Shown here: piece after piece, positions 45,459-55,808 of the stretch
How the letters are laid out: each line of letters starts with the position of its first letter
Position numbering within the stretch: position 1 is the stretch's first letter
Source: Rhodopseudomonas pentothenatexigens
GTDB taxonomy: Bacteria > Pseudomonadota > Alphaproteobacteria > Rhizobiales > Xanthobacteraceae
DNA length: 64,000 nt
Assembly: GCF_900218015.1 (NCBI RefSeq)
Contig: NZ_UFQQ01000005.1
Coordinates: forward strand, 1-64,000
Direction of reading: 5' to 3'
The notes under the pieces: generated by a model
Databases searched by the model: none
Told to the model about the DNA's origin: nothing
The model's input: the letters and a program-made list of their open reading frames with translations, nothing else
Position numbers and translations under genes: made by a program

Positions 45459-46535
45459 TCATTTCGGGATGGGGTCCTGCAGCCCGCGGTCCGGCGACTG
45501 CAATTGTCCGCTGCGGTGCAACAGTACCGCGTTGCCGAGCGCCCGCGCGGCGTTGCGGACCTCCTCCTGAAAGCCGGTGTCGCGATCCAGCGCCTGGTGC
45601 GAGGTCGCGTACGGCTCCATGTAGCCGACATAGCCGTCGGCGAGGCTTTTGCGGCCGGCCTCGATCAGCTTCATGTCGGTCAGCCAGTCGCTGAGGCTCC
45701 GCCGCAGCGTTTCGGCACCGGCGGCGTCGCCATGCGCCACGATGCCGAAAAACCGGCCGGCGAGGTGACGCGGGTAGGACCAGCCTTCGAGTTCGAGCGC
45801 CTTGGCTTCCGCAGGGGTCTTGCCGTGGGTGGAGGACGGATCGGGATTGCCGCCGTCGGCGCACACCAGCCGGTCGATCATCGCCTTCAGCCCGGTCGGG
45901 GCTTGATACCAATTCACCGGCGTCACGATCATGATGCCGTGCGCCGCCACCCACATCGGATAAATCTCGTTCATCCAGTCGTCGGTTTGGCCGAGCGAGT
46001 AGTTGGGATAGCAACTGCACGGCCAGTGACACAGTGGCATCGCGGTCGAGACGCAGGTCTTGCACGGAAGGATGTGCTTGCCGAATTCGGAGGCGAGCCG
46101 CGACAGATCGAGAATGTCGACCACGAGGCCCATCTGCTGCAGCACCGGCTGCGCAGTCTCGACCAGGCGCCAGCTCTTCGACATCTCGCCCGGGCAGGTG
46201 TGCTCGCTGCGGGTGGCGCCGTTGATCAGCAGAATTCGCGGCGGTTGTTCGGGATCGTCGTGGCGGCGCTGGGCCTCGGTGATCGCGTCGCGGGCCTCCA
46301 GCCAATCCACCGCGATCTCGTAGTCCGGATCGGCGAAGCCAGGACCAGCTTTTCTGGTCAGCGGCGCTTTGCGCGAATTCGCATAGGCGTCCCATGCCGC
46401 GGCGACGATCGCCGAGATCTCGCGATCGAGCGGTGCGAACGCCGGATCTTTGAAGCGGCCGCGATAGCGCCGTTCGAATTCGGCGCGGGTGAGCTGTGCC
46501 GGGGGCATCCCCGTGCGCACGTCCGGCTCCGTCAT
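45459..46535 (-). CDS. NADPH-dependent FMN reductase / flavodoxin-like protein with cysteine cluster
   Basis: 358 residues; ATG 46535 has AGAGGA upstream. About 100 N-terminal residues of unknown type precede a flavodoxin-like FMN domain: ILLINGATRSEHTCPGEMSK (about residue 100), TPVNWYQAPTGLKAMIDRLV (about 200) and GRFFGIVAHGDAAGAETLRR (about 260). Inside it, LPCKTCVSTAMPLCHWPCSC (about 155) gives five clustered cysteines, as in iron-sulfur flavoproteins, though spacing is not the classical one. It probably transfers electrons or reduces quinones/xenobiotics; substrate unknown. Divergent from msrA. Confidence 0.75.
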   Translation of the reverse strand: MTEPDVRTGMPPAQLTRAEFERRYRGRFKDPAFAPLDREISAIVAAAWDAYANSRKAPLTRKAGPGFADPDYEIAVDWLEARDAITEAQRRHDDPEQPPRILLINGATRSEHTCPGEMSKSWRLVETAQPVLQQMGLVVDILDLSRLASEFGKHILPCKTCVSTAMPLCHWPCSCYPNYSLGQTDDWMNEIYPMWVAAHGIMIVTPVNWYQAPTGLKAMIDRLVCADGGNPDPSSTHGKTPAEAKALELEGWSYPRHLAGRFFGIVAHGDAAGAETLRRSLSDWLTDMKLIEAGRKSLADGYVGYMEPYATSHQALDRDTGFQEEVRNAARALGNAVLLHRSGQLQSPDRGLQDPIPK

Positions 46536-46730
46536 TGCATCCTCTGGTGTGTCGGTCGAAGTGGCATGAACGCCGGCATCCGGAACCCGTTGCTGCCGGG
46601 GTAGGTGGGCCGCGGTCACGAACTCGTGTCCGCGTTTCCGTAACAAGCCGGCGGCAGACACGTATCTTGGAGCGCAACAGCGAGGGCAGTTTCGGTGCTT
46701 CCGCCCGCCGCAACATCGCGAGGACAGCTC

Positions 46731-47441
46731 ATGCGCGCTTTATTTGGTCGTCTTGCTTTCTGCGCCGCCGCCGTGGGGCTGCTGGGATGGTCCGCACTCG
46801 GGCCGTCTCGAGCTGCCGAAGAGCCGGTGGTGATTCCGCCGCCGCAGCTCGACGCCAAGGAGGCCGGCGGCATCCAGACCGCAGTTTTCGCCGGCGGCTG
46901 TTTCTGGGGCGTGCAGGGCGTGTTCCAGCATACGGCTGGCGTGGTGAATGCGCTGTCGGGCTATGCCGGCGGCAGCAAGGCGAGCGCGAGCTATCCGTTG
47001 GTCTCGACCGGCACGACGAGTCATGCCGAGGCGGTCGAGGTCAAATACGATCCGAAGCGAATCTCCTACGGCAAGCTGCTGCAAATCTACTTCTCGGTCG
47101 TGCACGATCCGACCCAGCTCGACCGCCAGGGTCCGGACGTCGGGCCGCAGTATCGCTCGGCGATCTTCGCCACCACGGATGACCAGAAGAAGGTTGCGGA
47201 CGCCTATATCGCGCAACTCGACGCTGCCAAGGTGTTCGGGGCGCCGATCGTCACCAAGGTCGGTCCGCTAAAGGGGTTCTATGCGGCGGAAGCTTATCAC
47301 CAGGACTACCTGACGCTGCACCCGACGCAGCCCTATATTGCGTACAACGACCTGCCGAAGATCGAGGCCCTGAAGAAGCTGTTTCCGACGGAGTACCTCG
47401 AGAAGCCGACGCTGGTGAGCAGCGCCAAGGCGACCAACTGA
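46731..47441 (+). CDS. msrA: Peptide-methionine (S)-S-oxide reductase, exported
   Basis: 236 residues. A signal peptide ([20 protein letters not shown]) directs it to the periplasm. The catalytic motif is [12 protein letters not shown] (about residue 55), with [14 protein letters not shown] (about 80) and [12 protein letters not shown] typical of MsrA; the EAYHQDYL motif (about 190) completes the site. It repairs S-form methionine sulfoxide. It is 29 bp upstream of msrB, so the pair repairs both stereoisomers; msrB has no signal peptide, so the two may act in different compartments. Confidence 0.95.
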   Translation: MRALFGRLAFCAAAVGLLGWSALGPSRAAEEPVVIPPPQLDAKEAGGIQTAVFAGGCFWGVQGVFQHTAGVVNALSGYAGGSKASASYPLVSTGTTSHAEAVEVKYDPKRISYGKLLQIYFSVVHDPTQLDRQGPDVGPQYRSAIFATTDDQKKVADAYIAQLDAAKVFGAPIVTKVGPLKGFYAAEAYHQDYLTLHPTQPYIAYNDLPKIEALKKLFPTEYLEKPTLVSSAKATN

Positions 47442-47470
47442 CGGCGGGGCTCGACGATTCAGGAGGAACG

Positions 47471-47887
47471 ATGTCCGACACCAAGACCATTGCGTCCGGC
47501 AAAATCGAGAAGAGCGAGGCCGAGTGGCGCAAGGAACTGACGCCGATGCAGTATGCCGTGCTGCGCGAGAAGGCGACCGAGCGGCCATTCACTGGTGACT
47601 ACGAATACGAGACCCGGCCCGGCACCTATGTGTGTGCCGGCTGCGGTCAGACCCTGTTCGAGTCCGACGCCAAGTTCGACTCCGGCTGTGGCTGGCCGAG
47701 CTTCACCGCGCCGGCGGAGGCGGCCGCGATCGACGAGGAGCGCGATGTCAGCCACGGCATGATCCGCACCGAAGTGCTGTGCTCGCGCTGCAATGGCCAT
47801 CTCGGCCACGTTTTTCCCGATGGCCCCGGACCCACCGGGCTGCGCTATTGCATCAATTCGGCGGCGCTGAAGCTGCAGCCGAAATAG
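47471..47887 (+). CDS. msrB: Peptide-methionine (R)-S-oxide reductase
   Basis: 138 residues. Two zinc-binding CxxC pairs ([10 protein letters not shown] and [13 protein letters not shown]), DSGCGWPSF (about residue 74) and the catalytic cysteine in [13 protein letters not shown] near the C-terminus. Length and motifs are standard. No signal peptide, so cytosolic. Second gene of the msrA-msrB unit; a hairpin follows at 47923. Confidence 0.96.
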   Translation: MSDTKTIASGKIEKSEAEWRKELTPMQYAVLREKATERPFTGDYEYETRPGTYVCAGCGQTLFESDAKFDSGCGWPSFTAPAEAAAIDEERDVSHGMIRTEVLCSRCNGHLGHVFPDGPGPTGLRYCINSAALKLQPK

Positions 47888-47922
47888 CGCCTCTGCATCG
47901 GCCGGACGAGACAGGACCAGCG

Positions 47923-47951
47923 ACAGCGGGCGCCCTCGCGGCCCCCGCTGT
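47923..47951 (+). terminator. Hairpin after msrB
   Basis: Inverted repeat ACAGCGGG / CCCGCTGT with a 13-nt loop, 36 bp after the msrB stop. The following sequence (TGTCATC) is only mildly T-rich, so intrinsic termination is uncertain. Confidence 0.4.
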
Positions 47952-48125
47952 TGTCATCTGCGTAATAAAAATCCGATATTTCATCAAGTTAGCGCAATTC
48001 TGGGCGGTCGCGAGTCGCAAATTCGGCGGGGCGTTCCTATATTAGGACGATCGGAATAGAGCCGCAGGTGCCGATCGTCAGGTCGCGCCGGGCGGCGCGT
48101 CAATCGTCAGGAGGCTTTTTCAGCC

Positions 48126-48371
48126 ATGGCATTCAGCTACGACACGGCCGCAGAACTGTTTCCCGCCGCGATCCGCAAGAAGCGCCGCACCGGCGTCGCC
48201 TATCGCCGTTTCAGCAAGGCGGCGGATGCGGTGCGCTACGCGATCGAGGAATTGCCGGCCGATTGTCTCAACGGCGCCTATCTGCAGGTCGACGAAGCGC
48301 GTTTCGACCACAATGGCATCCGCACGCTGTACGAAAGCGATGACTATCCGCTGCAGCGCCGCGCGTCGTAA
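48126..48371 (+). CDS. Small conserved-type protein of unknown function
   Basis: 81 residues (MAFSYDTAAELFPAAIRKKR...). An AGGAGG ribosome-binding site lies about 12 nt upstream. YRRFSKAADAVRYAIEELPA and CLNGAYLQVDEARFDHNGIR have the look of a compact alpha/beta protein. No catalytic motif is apparent. A promoter-like AT-rich patch (TATATTA at about 48040) precedes it. I do not recognise the family. It ends back to back with the convergent lipoprotein gene. Confidence 0.65.
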   Translation: MAFSYDTAAELFPAAIRKKRRTGVAYRRFSKAADAVRYAIEELPADCLNGAYLQVDEARFDHNGIRTLYESDDYPLQRRAS

Positions 48372-48716
48372 TCAGAACGGCCTGAAGCTCTGCACGTCGC
48401 AGCGGTCGACGATTGCCGCGAACCGATAGGTTTCGAGTTTGCCGCTCTTGTAGAACAGCGCATAGGTCTGCCGCGTCTGGTCCGGCGCCTTACTGCGCAG
48501 ACAGACGATCCACGGCGTCACCGTGACCGGATCGGCCTCGATCGGCCCGGCGATCTCCCACGGCTGCGGCAGCTTGGTTTCTTCCCCGACCCTCTTGAGA
48601 TCGACAGCGGTCGCCGCAGCTTTCGGCGCCTTGTCGCCACCGTCCGGCAGCACGTCGAGAATCGACGAGCAGCCGGCGAGGGCGAGGCCCGCCGCAAGGC
48701 CGACTGCAATCCGCAC
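48372..48716 (-). CDS. Probable lipoprotein of unknown function
   Basis: 114 residues from a GTG start at 48716. RIAVGLAAGLALAGCSS is a lipoprotein signal with lipobox LAGC, so the cysteine near residue 14 should be lipidated. The mature part contains PQPWEIAGPIEADPVTVTPW, then CLRSKAPDQTRQTYALFYKS and RCDVQSFRPF, with two further cysteines probably joined in the periplasm. Small lipoproteins of this kind are common in Bradyrhizobium relatives; function unknown. A longer frame to 48782 exists but would bury the signal. Confidence 0.7.
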   Translation of the reverse strand: MRIAVGLAAGLALAGCSSILDVLPDGGDKAPKAAATAVDLKRVGEETKLPQPWEIAGPIEADPVTVTPWIVCLRSKAPDQTRQTYALFYKSGKLETYRFAAIVDRCDVQSFRPF

Positions 48717-48868
48717 AATATCGCCGAAACGTCGAATAGGCTGCCCTCCGTCCGCCAGGCCCAGAGCGCCTCCAAGCAGCACGGCCTCCAGATGATCGCA
48801 ACCCTGTAGTCGATCTTGATCGACAAATCAAAAGCCCGCGCCTGCTACCGATCTGGTCGGTGGCGGGC

Positions 48869-50365
48869 TCAGATCGTCTGGTTGTAGGCGCCGACTTCGG
48901 GATGCTGGCGCAGCACCACATTCACGGCTTCGAACATGTCGTGCATCCGCTGCTCGGACACCGGGCTTTCGACCACGACAACCAGCTCGGGCTTGTTCGA
49001 GGAGGCGCGGACCAGGCCCCAGCTGCCGTCGACGCAGGTGACGCGGACGCCGTTGACGGTGACGAGATCGCGGATCGGCTGGCCGGCGACCGTGTCGCCG
49101 TTGGTCTGCGCCGCTTCGAAATGCTTCACGATCTGATCGATCACCCGATACTTCACCTCGTCGGCGCAATGCGGCGACATCGTCGGCGACGACCAGGTCT
49201 TCGGCAGCGCGTCCTTGAGCTGCGATATCGATTTGTCCGGCGCGCGGTCGAGCATCTCGCAGATCGCGATCGCTGACACCAGGCCGTCGTCGTAGCCGCG
49301 GCCGAGCGGGGCGTTGAAGAAGAAGTGGCCGGACTTCTCGAACCCGGCGAGCGCGTTCAGCTCGTTGGTGCGGCGCTTCATATAGGAGTGGCCGGTCTTC
49401 CAATATTCGGTTTCGGCGCCCTGCTGTTGCAGCACCGGATCGGTCGCAAACAGGCCGGTGGATTTGACGTCGACCACGAACCGCGCGTTCGGATGAATGG
49501 CCGACATGTCGCGCGCCAGCATCACCCCGACTTTGTCGGCGAAGATCTCCTCACCGGTGTCGTCGACCACGCCGCAGCGGTCACCGTCGCCGTCGAAGCC
49601 GAGCCCGAGATCGGCCTTGTGCTGCAGCACCGCATCGCGGATCGCGTGCAGCATCTCCATGTCTTCGGGGTTGGGATTGTATTTCGGGAAGGTGTGGTCG
49701 AGCTCGGTGTCGAGCGGGATCACCTCGCAGCCGATCGCTTCCATCACCTGCGGCGCGAACGCGCCAGCGGTGCCGTTGCCGCAGGCGACCACCACCTTCA
49801 GCTTGCGCTTCAGCTTGGCGTGCTTGGTCAGGTCGGCGATGTAGCGCGCCGGATAGTTCGAGTGGAACGCGTAGGAGCCGGCACCCTGGATGAACTGCGC
49901 GCCGAGCACGATCTCCTTCAGCCGGTTCATCTCGTCGGGGCCGAAGGTGAGCGGCCGGTTGGCGCCCATCTTGACGCCGGTCCAGCCGTTGTCGTTGTGC
50001 GACGCGGTGACCATCGCGACGCACGGCACGTCGAGATCGAACTGCGCGAAATACGCCATCGGCGTCACCGCCAGCCCGATGTCGTGGACCTTGCAGCCCG
50101 ACGCCATCAGTCCGGCGATCAGCGCGTATTTGATCGAGGCCGAATAGCCGCGGAAGTCGTGCCCGGTGACGATCTCCTGCGGCCGGCCGAGCTCGGCGAT
50201 CAGGGTGCCGAGCCCCATGCCCAGCGCCTGCACCCCCATCAGATTGATCTCTTTGCCGAACAGCCAGCGCGCGTCGTATTCGCGGAAGCCGGTCGGCTTC
50301 ACCATCGGCTCGGATTCGTAGGCGTAGGTGTTGGCCGTCAGAAGCGGTTGCGGCGTCGGAAACAT
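48869..50365 (-). CDS. manB: Phosphomannomutase/phosphoglucomutase
   Basis: 498 residues. The phosphoserine motif is VTASHNDNGWTGVKMG (about residue 108), the metal loop GFDGDGDRCGVVDD (about 244) and the sugar-binding loop GFEKSGHFFFNAPL (about 336). It interconverts mannose-6-P and mannose-1-P (and glucose phosphates), supplying ManC immediately upstream on the same strand (44-bp gap). Start at MFPTPQPLL (50365). It lies at the edge of a polysaccharide locus, which argues for use in GDP-mannose synthesis. Confidence 0.93.
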   Translation of the reverse strand: MFPTPQPLLTANTYAYESEPMVKPTGFREYDARWLFGKEINLMGVQALGMGLGTLIAELGRPQEIVTGHDFRGYSASIKYALIAGLMASGCKVHDIGLAVTPMAYFAQFDLDVPCVAMVTASHNDNGWTGVKMGANRPLTFGPDEMNRLKEIVLGAQFIQGAGSYAFHSNYPARYIADLTKHAKLKRKLKVVVACGNGTAGAFAPQVMEAIGCEVIPLDTELDHTFPKYNPNPEDMEMLHAIRDAVLQHKADLGLGFDGDGDRCGVVDDTGEEIFADKVGVMLARDMSAIHPNARFVVDVKSTGLFATDPVLQQQGAETEYWKTGHSYMKRRTNELNALAGFEKSGHFFFNAPLGRGYDDGLVSAIAICEMLDRAPDKSISQLKDALPKTWSSPTMSPHCADEVKYRVIDQIVKHFEAAQTNGDTVAGQPIRDLVTVNGVRVTCVDGSWGLVRASSNKPELVVVVESPVSEQRMHDMFEAVNVVLRQHPEVGAYNQTI

Positions 50366-50409
50366 CGGTGGTCTTTCGCGAGCGGAAGGGACGGGCGGAC
50401 GGCGGCCGT

Positions 50410-51822
50410 TCAGGAGCGACGATAGTCGTCGTCGAACCGGATGATGTCGTCTTCGCCCAGATAGCTGCCGGTCTGCACTTCGATCAACTCCAGCGTTATC
50501 TTGCCGGGATTTTCCAGCCGGTGCGTGGCGCCTATCGGGATATAGATCGACTCGTTCTCGTGGATGGTCTTGATCAGCTCGTCCACCGTCACCCGCGCGG
50601 TGCCACGGACCACGATCCAGTGCTCGGAACGGTGGTGATGCTTCTGCAGCGACAGCCGTTCGCCCGGCTTGACGATGATGCGCTTGACCTGATGGCGCGA
50701 TCCTGAATCGAGCGACCGATACGAGCCCCACGGCCGATGCACCTGGGCGTGATGACTGGTCAGGCCGGGCGCAGTCTTCTTCACCTTGGCGACGAGACGT
50801 TTCAGTCCGCCGCCGTCTTTCTGGCGAGAGACCAGCACGGCGTCTTCGGTCGCGACCACCACCAGATCGTCGACGCCTTCGAGCGACACCAGCACACCAT
50901 CCGAGGAGACGTGGCAATTGCGCGTGTCCTCGAACACCGCCGGCCCCTGTGCCGCATTGCCGGCTTCGTCCTTCCCAGACAATTCCCACACCGCACGCCA
51001 GGAACCGACATCGGACCAGCCGCACGACACCGGGATCACTGCAGCGCGGCTGGTCTTCTCCATCACCGCATAGTCGATCGAGATCGGCTTGGCCTTGCCG
51101 AAGGCGGCTTCCGGCAAGGTGACGAAGCCGAGGTCGCGGCCGGCGGAATTCACCGCCTCGGCGAGGGTCGACACGCTGTCCGGGTCGACGGCATTGTATT
51201 CGTCGATCAGCGCCGCGGCGGGAAACATGAAGTTGCCGCTGTTCCAGAAGTACCCGGACTCGACGTATTGCGCCGCCGTCGCGGCATCCGGCTTTTCAAC
51301 GAACTCGACGACGGCGCGAACATCGCCGATGATCGGATCGCCGGGACGGATGTAGCCGTAATCCGTCGCCGCCCGCTCCGGCTTGACGCCGAACGTCACG
51401 ATCCGGCCGTTCTGCGCGGCGGTGAGCCCCGCGCTGCACGCGGCGACGAATGCACCGTTGTCCCGCACCACGTGGTCGGCGGCCAGCGCCAGCACGATCG
51501 CGCCCGCCGCGCGTTGCTCGGCGAATACGGCGCCTGCGACGATGGCCGGGCCGGAGTCCCGGCGCATCGGCTCGAGTAGCACGTCGGCCTCGATGCCGAT
51601 CTCGGCGAGCTGCTCGCGGACCAGGAAGCGGTAGGCCGCATTGGTGATCACGATCGGCCGGCCGAACAGTATCGGATCCGACACCCGCAGAAGTGTTTCC
51701 TGGAACGTCGAGCGCGGACCGAACAGCGGCAGAAACTGCTTCGGACGAACCTCCCGCGATGCCGGCCAGAGCCGCGTTCCCGCGCCACCGCACATGATCA
51801 GGGGGGTGACATGCTGCGTCAT
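50410..51822 (-). CDS. manC: Bifunctional mannose-1-phosphate guanylyltransferase / mannose-6-phosphate isomerase
   Basis: 470 residues from MTQHVTPLIMCGGAGTRLWP (start 51822). The pyrophosphorylase signature GGAGTRLWPASREVRPKQ is complete, GNFMFPAAALIDEY and ISIDYAVMEKT follow, and the C-terminal cupin is a type II isomerase with VKPGERLSLQKHHHRSEHWI (about residue 390). It makes GDP-mannose from mannose-1-P and GTP and can also produce mannose-6-P from fructose-6-P. It pairs with manB downstream and is divergent from gmd. Confidence 0.95.
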   Translation of the reverse strand: MTQHVTPLIMCGGAGTRLWPASREVRPKQFLPLFGPRSTFQETLLRVSDPILFGRPIVITNAAYRFLVREQLAEIGIEADVLLEPMRRDSGPAIVAGAVFAEQRAAGAIVLALAADHVVRDNGAFVAACSAGLTAAQNGRIVTFGVKPERAATDYGYIRPGDPIIGDVRAVVEFVEKPDAATAAQYVESGYFWNSGNFMFPAAALIDEYNAVDPDSVSTLAEAVNSAGRDLGFVTLPEAAFGKAKPISIDYAVMEKTSRAAVIPVSCGWSDVGSWRAVWELSGKDEAGNAAQGPAVFEDTRNCHVSSDGVLVSLEGVDDLVVVATEDAVLVSRQKDGGGLKRLVAKVKKTAPGLTSHHAQVHRPWGSYRSLDSGSRHQVKRIIVKPGERLSLQKHHHRSEHWIVVRGTARVTVDELIKTIHENESIYIPIGATHRLENPGKITLELIEVQTGSYLGEDDIIRFDDDYRRS

Positions 51823-53144
<1,322 letters not shown>

Positions 53145-53392
53145 GCCGGTGTGATGGCAAAGTCGGCAAACTCGGTTCGAACGCGATATCCTCGGAGTCA
53201 GTGATGTCGTGCGGCTGATGTCGTCGCGGTATTGCGGGAGAAGGTGCTCGCGGCGGGCTGAGTCTTCAACCTCGCCGCCGACGCGCCCGTCCGCATTGGA
53301 TGCTGCAGGCCTCGCTGAGCGGTTCGGATCGCGAGATCGCCGCCGATGCCCGTCTCGGCCGTTTGAAGCGCCGGGCTCAAGCGCAGTTCAAA
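53145..53392. other. Convergent gap with possible decayed coding remnant
   Basis: 248 bp between gmd and the convergent acyltransferase gene. On the plus strand short protein-like fragments appear in different frames (VVAVLREKVLAAG, then MLQASLSGSDREIAADARL from 53300), broken by stops. They may be the frameshifted tail of a lost gene. No complete gene is supported. Confidence 0.3.
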
Positions 53393-54052
53393 TCACGGAT
53401 TCGCCCGGACGATCCGGGCCGGGTTGCCGAACGCCACGACGTTGGCCGGGACGTCGCGCACCACCACCGCGCCGGCGCCGATGATGGTGTCGGCGCCGAT
53501 CTGAACCCCGGATGCGATCACCGCGCCGGGCCCGACAAACGACCGGTTGCCGATCTCGACTTCGCCGGCCAGCACGGCGCCGGGGGCGATATGCACGCCG
53601 TCGCCGAGCACGCATTCGTGGTCGACGCTGCAACTGGTGTTCAGGATGCACGCCGCGCCGATCCGCGCTTCCGCGCCGAGCGCGGCATGCGCCAGCACGT
53701 GCGAGCCGGTGCCGACCACGGCGTCTCCGGCGACGAACGCGGCCGGATGCACGGCTTCGACCACGCGGATTCCCATCGCACTCATCAGCGCCTGGATCTC
53801 GATCCGGTCGCGGCCACGAAATCCGCCGATCGCGACGATGCCGGCAAGAGCGCCGCGGTGGCGCGCCACGAAGTCCGCCAGACCGTCTCGCCCGGTGACG
53901 ACCGGCACGCCGGCGAACGGCGGAGCGATGGTGGGGTTGTTGTCGATCAGCGCGACGATCCGGTAGTTCTGCGACGGCATGAATTCGCGCAGCACCTTGG
54001 CGTGGCCTTTGGCGCCCCAGATCACCAGATCGGTCGGCTCGATCGTGCTCAT
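53393..54052 (-). CDS. NeuD/PglD-type sugar O- or N-acyltransferase
   Basis: 219 residues from MSTIEPTDLVIWGAKGHAKV. The N-terminal Rossmann-like domain (LVIWGAKGHAKVLREFM, IVALIDNN) binds sugar nucleotide; the C-terminal half is a left-handed beta-helix of hexapeptide repeats (HPAAFVAGDAVVGTGSHVLA, SVDHECVLGDGVHIAPGAVL). These enzymes acetylate amino-sugar nucleotides (PglD) or sialic acids (NeuD). Last gene of a five-gene coupled run; the ATG overlaps the upstream stop (ATGA). The DegT aminotransferase at 57.9 kb could provide an amino-sugar acceptor (inference). Confidence 0.85.
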   Translation of the reverse strand: MSTIEPTDLVIWGAKGHAKVLREFMPSQNYRIVALIDNNPTIAPPFAGVPVVTGRDGLADFVARHRGALAGIVAIGGFRGRDRIEIQALMSAMGIRVVEAVHPAAFVAGDAVVGTGSHVLAHAALGAEARIGAACILNTSCSVDHECVLGDGVHIAPGAVLAGEVEIGNRSFVGPGAVIASGVQIGADTIIGAGAVVVRDVPANVVAFGNPARIVRANP

Positions 54053-54582
54053 GCCTGAAAATCCGGATAACCGAGGTCCTTGTCGGACATGATCCGCCTC
54101 GGCACCGCCGGCCACTCGATCGCGAAGGCCGGGTCGTCGAACCGCGCGCCGCGGGCCGCGTCGGGCGCGAACCGGGCGGTCATCTGATAGAACACTTCGG
54201 TATCGTCGCAGAGCGTCTGGAAACCGTGCGCAAAGCCCTTCGGAATATACAGGGTGCGCTGATTGTCGGCGCTGAGTTCGACCGATACCCAGCGCAGGTA
54301 GCTCGGCGACTGCGGCCGCAGGTCGACGATCGCATCGTACACCGCGCCGCGGGTGCAGCGCACGTATTTGGTCTCGGCATGCTCTTCGGTCTGCCAGTGC
54401 ATGCCGCGCAGCGTCCCGCTCTTGGCGTTGAACGAGACGCTGGACTGCACGATCGCGACGTCGAGGCCGGCGTCCGCCAGCTCGTCGGCGCAGAACACCC
54501 GGGCGAAGTGACCGCGGGCATCGACGATCCGGTCGACCTCGATCAGGATAGCGCCATCGAGACCGAGCGGCGTCAGGCGCAT
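54049..54582 (-). CDS. NDP-4-keto-6-deoxyhexose 3,5- (or 3-) epimerase, RfbC/RmlC-like
   Basis: 177 residues from MRLTPLGLDGAILIEVDRIV. The RmlC cupin motifs are visible: RGHFARVFCADEL (about residue 23), GTLRGMHWQTEEHAETKYVR (about 57; catalytic His) and YIPKGFAHGFQTLCDDTEVF (about 113; substrate pocket). It epimerises a 4-keto-6-deoxy sugar nucleotide. In this operon the only such product is CDP-4-keto-6-deoxyglucose from RfbG, so the usual dTDP assignment is doubtful. Overlaps both neighbours by 1-4 bp. Confidence 0.88.
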   Translation of the reverse strand: MRLTPLGLDGAILIEVDRIVDARGHFARVFCADELADAGLDVAIVQSSVSFNAKSGTLRGMHWQTEEHAETKYVRCTRGAVYDAIVDLRPQSPSYLRWVSVELSADNQRTLYIPKGFAHGFQTLCDDTEVFYQMTARFAPDAARGARFDDPAFAIEWPAVPRRIMSDKDLGYPDFQA

Positions 54583-55808
54583 CAGAACACCTGGACGTTT
54601 GGAATCGGGACGACGAAACGGCCGCCCCATTCGCGGACGAACGCGAGCTGATCGGCGATTTCCTCGCGCAGATTCCAGGGCAGGATCAGTACGTAGTCCG
54701 GCTTGGTCTCCGCGATCCGTTCCGGCGCGACCACTGGGATGTGGGTGCCCGGCAGGTATAACCCCTGCTTGTGCGGACTGCGGTCGGCGACATAGTCGAC
54801 GAAGTCGGAGCGGATGCCGCAGAAGTTGAGCAGCGTGTTGCCCTTGGCCGCGGCGCCGTAGCCGACGATCGATTTGCCCGCGGACTTGGCCTTGATCAGG
54901 AACGTCAGCAGCGCCCGCTTGGTGGCCTGCACCTGGCGATCGAACGAGGTGTAGGTCTCGATCGTGCGCAGCCCGTGCGCCTGTTCGCGATCGAGCAGCG
55001 CCGGCACCGACGGCGCGATCTCGGCGGCGGCGGCGTGGCGCGCGTGGATGCGCAGCGATCCGCCGTGGGTCGGCAATTCGTCGACGTCGACGACCACCAG
55101 CCCGTGCCGCCGGAACAGCGTATCGACCGCGGTGAGCGACAGGTACGAGAAGTGCTCGTGGTAGATCGTGTCGAACTGGTTGGATTCGATCAGCCGCAGC
55201 AGGTGCGGAAACTCCATCGTCACCCGACCGTCCGGCTTGAGCAGAATGGCGATGCCCTCGACGAAGTCGTTCAGCGCGGGAACGTGGGCCAGGACGTTGT
55301 TGCCGAGCAGCAGGTCGGCGGCCTTGCCGTCGTCGCGCAGCCGCCGCGCCACCTCGGCGCCGAAGAAGTCGACATGGGTCGGCACGCCCTTGGCACGCGC
55401 GACCTCGGCGACGTTCGCCGCCGGCTCGATGCCCAGCGCCGGAATCCCCTTGGCGACGAAGTACTGCAGCAGATAGCCGTCATTGCTGGCGAGCTCGACG
55501 ACTTGGCTGGAGCCGCCGAGCGACAGCTTCTGCGTCATCTCCTCGACATATCGCTTGGCGTGGTCGAGCCAGGAGGTCGAGAACGAGGAGAAATACAGAT
55601 AGTCGCCGAAGATGTTCTCCGGGCTTTCGAACTCGGCGAGCTGCACCAGGAAGCAGCTGTCGCAGACGAAGGCCTGCAGCGGGTAGAACGTCTCGCCGTT
55701 GCCGAGCCGTTGCGGCGCCACGAAGGCGTTCGACAGCGGCGACATGCCGAGATCGCAAAAGCTGGTGTGCAGCGTCGCTCCGCAGGAGCGGCAGGAGTAG
55801 CCTATCAT
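54582..55808 (-). CDS. Sugar-nucleotide C-methyltransferase (TylCIII/CloU-like)
   Basis: 408 residues. An N-terminal zinc-binding domain (YSCRSCGATLH and FVCDSCFLVQLAEF; four Cys) is followed by a SAM-binding domain (VVELASNDGYLLQYFVAKGI, about residue 97) and a C-terminal domain with IVGYGAAAKGNTLLNF (about 315). This three-part architecture (Methyltransf_13/_11/_14) defines C-methyltransferases that add a methyl branch to 4-keto-6-deoxysugar nucleotides. It starts in the rfbG stop (ATGA) and overlaps the epimerase start. The expected product is a branched-chain deoxysugar. Confidence 0.88.
   Translation of the reverse strand: MIGYSCRSCGATLHTSFCDLGMSPLSNAFVAPQRLGNGETFYPLQAFVCDSCFLVQLAEFESPENIFGDYLYFSSFSTSWLDHAKRYVEEMTQKLSLGGSSQVVELASNDGYLLQYFVAKGIPALGIEPAANVAEVARAKGVPTHVDFFGAEVARRLRDDGKAADLLLGNNVLAHVPALNDFVEGIAILLKPDGRVTMEFPHLLRLIESNQFDTIYHEHFSYLSLTAVDTLFRRHGLVVVDVDELPTHGGSLRIHARHAAAAEIAPSVPALLDREQAHGLRTIETYTSFDRQVQATKRALLTFLIKAKSAGKSIVGYGAAAKGNTLLNFCGIRSDFVDYVADRSPHKQGLYLPGTHIPVVAPERIAETKPDYVLILPWNLREEIADQLAFVREWGGRFVVPIPNVQVF

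Noticed and set aside
41789-45694. 1301-codon plus-strand frame opposite carB
   Set aside because: Antisense shadow of carB with composition unlike a folded protein.
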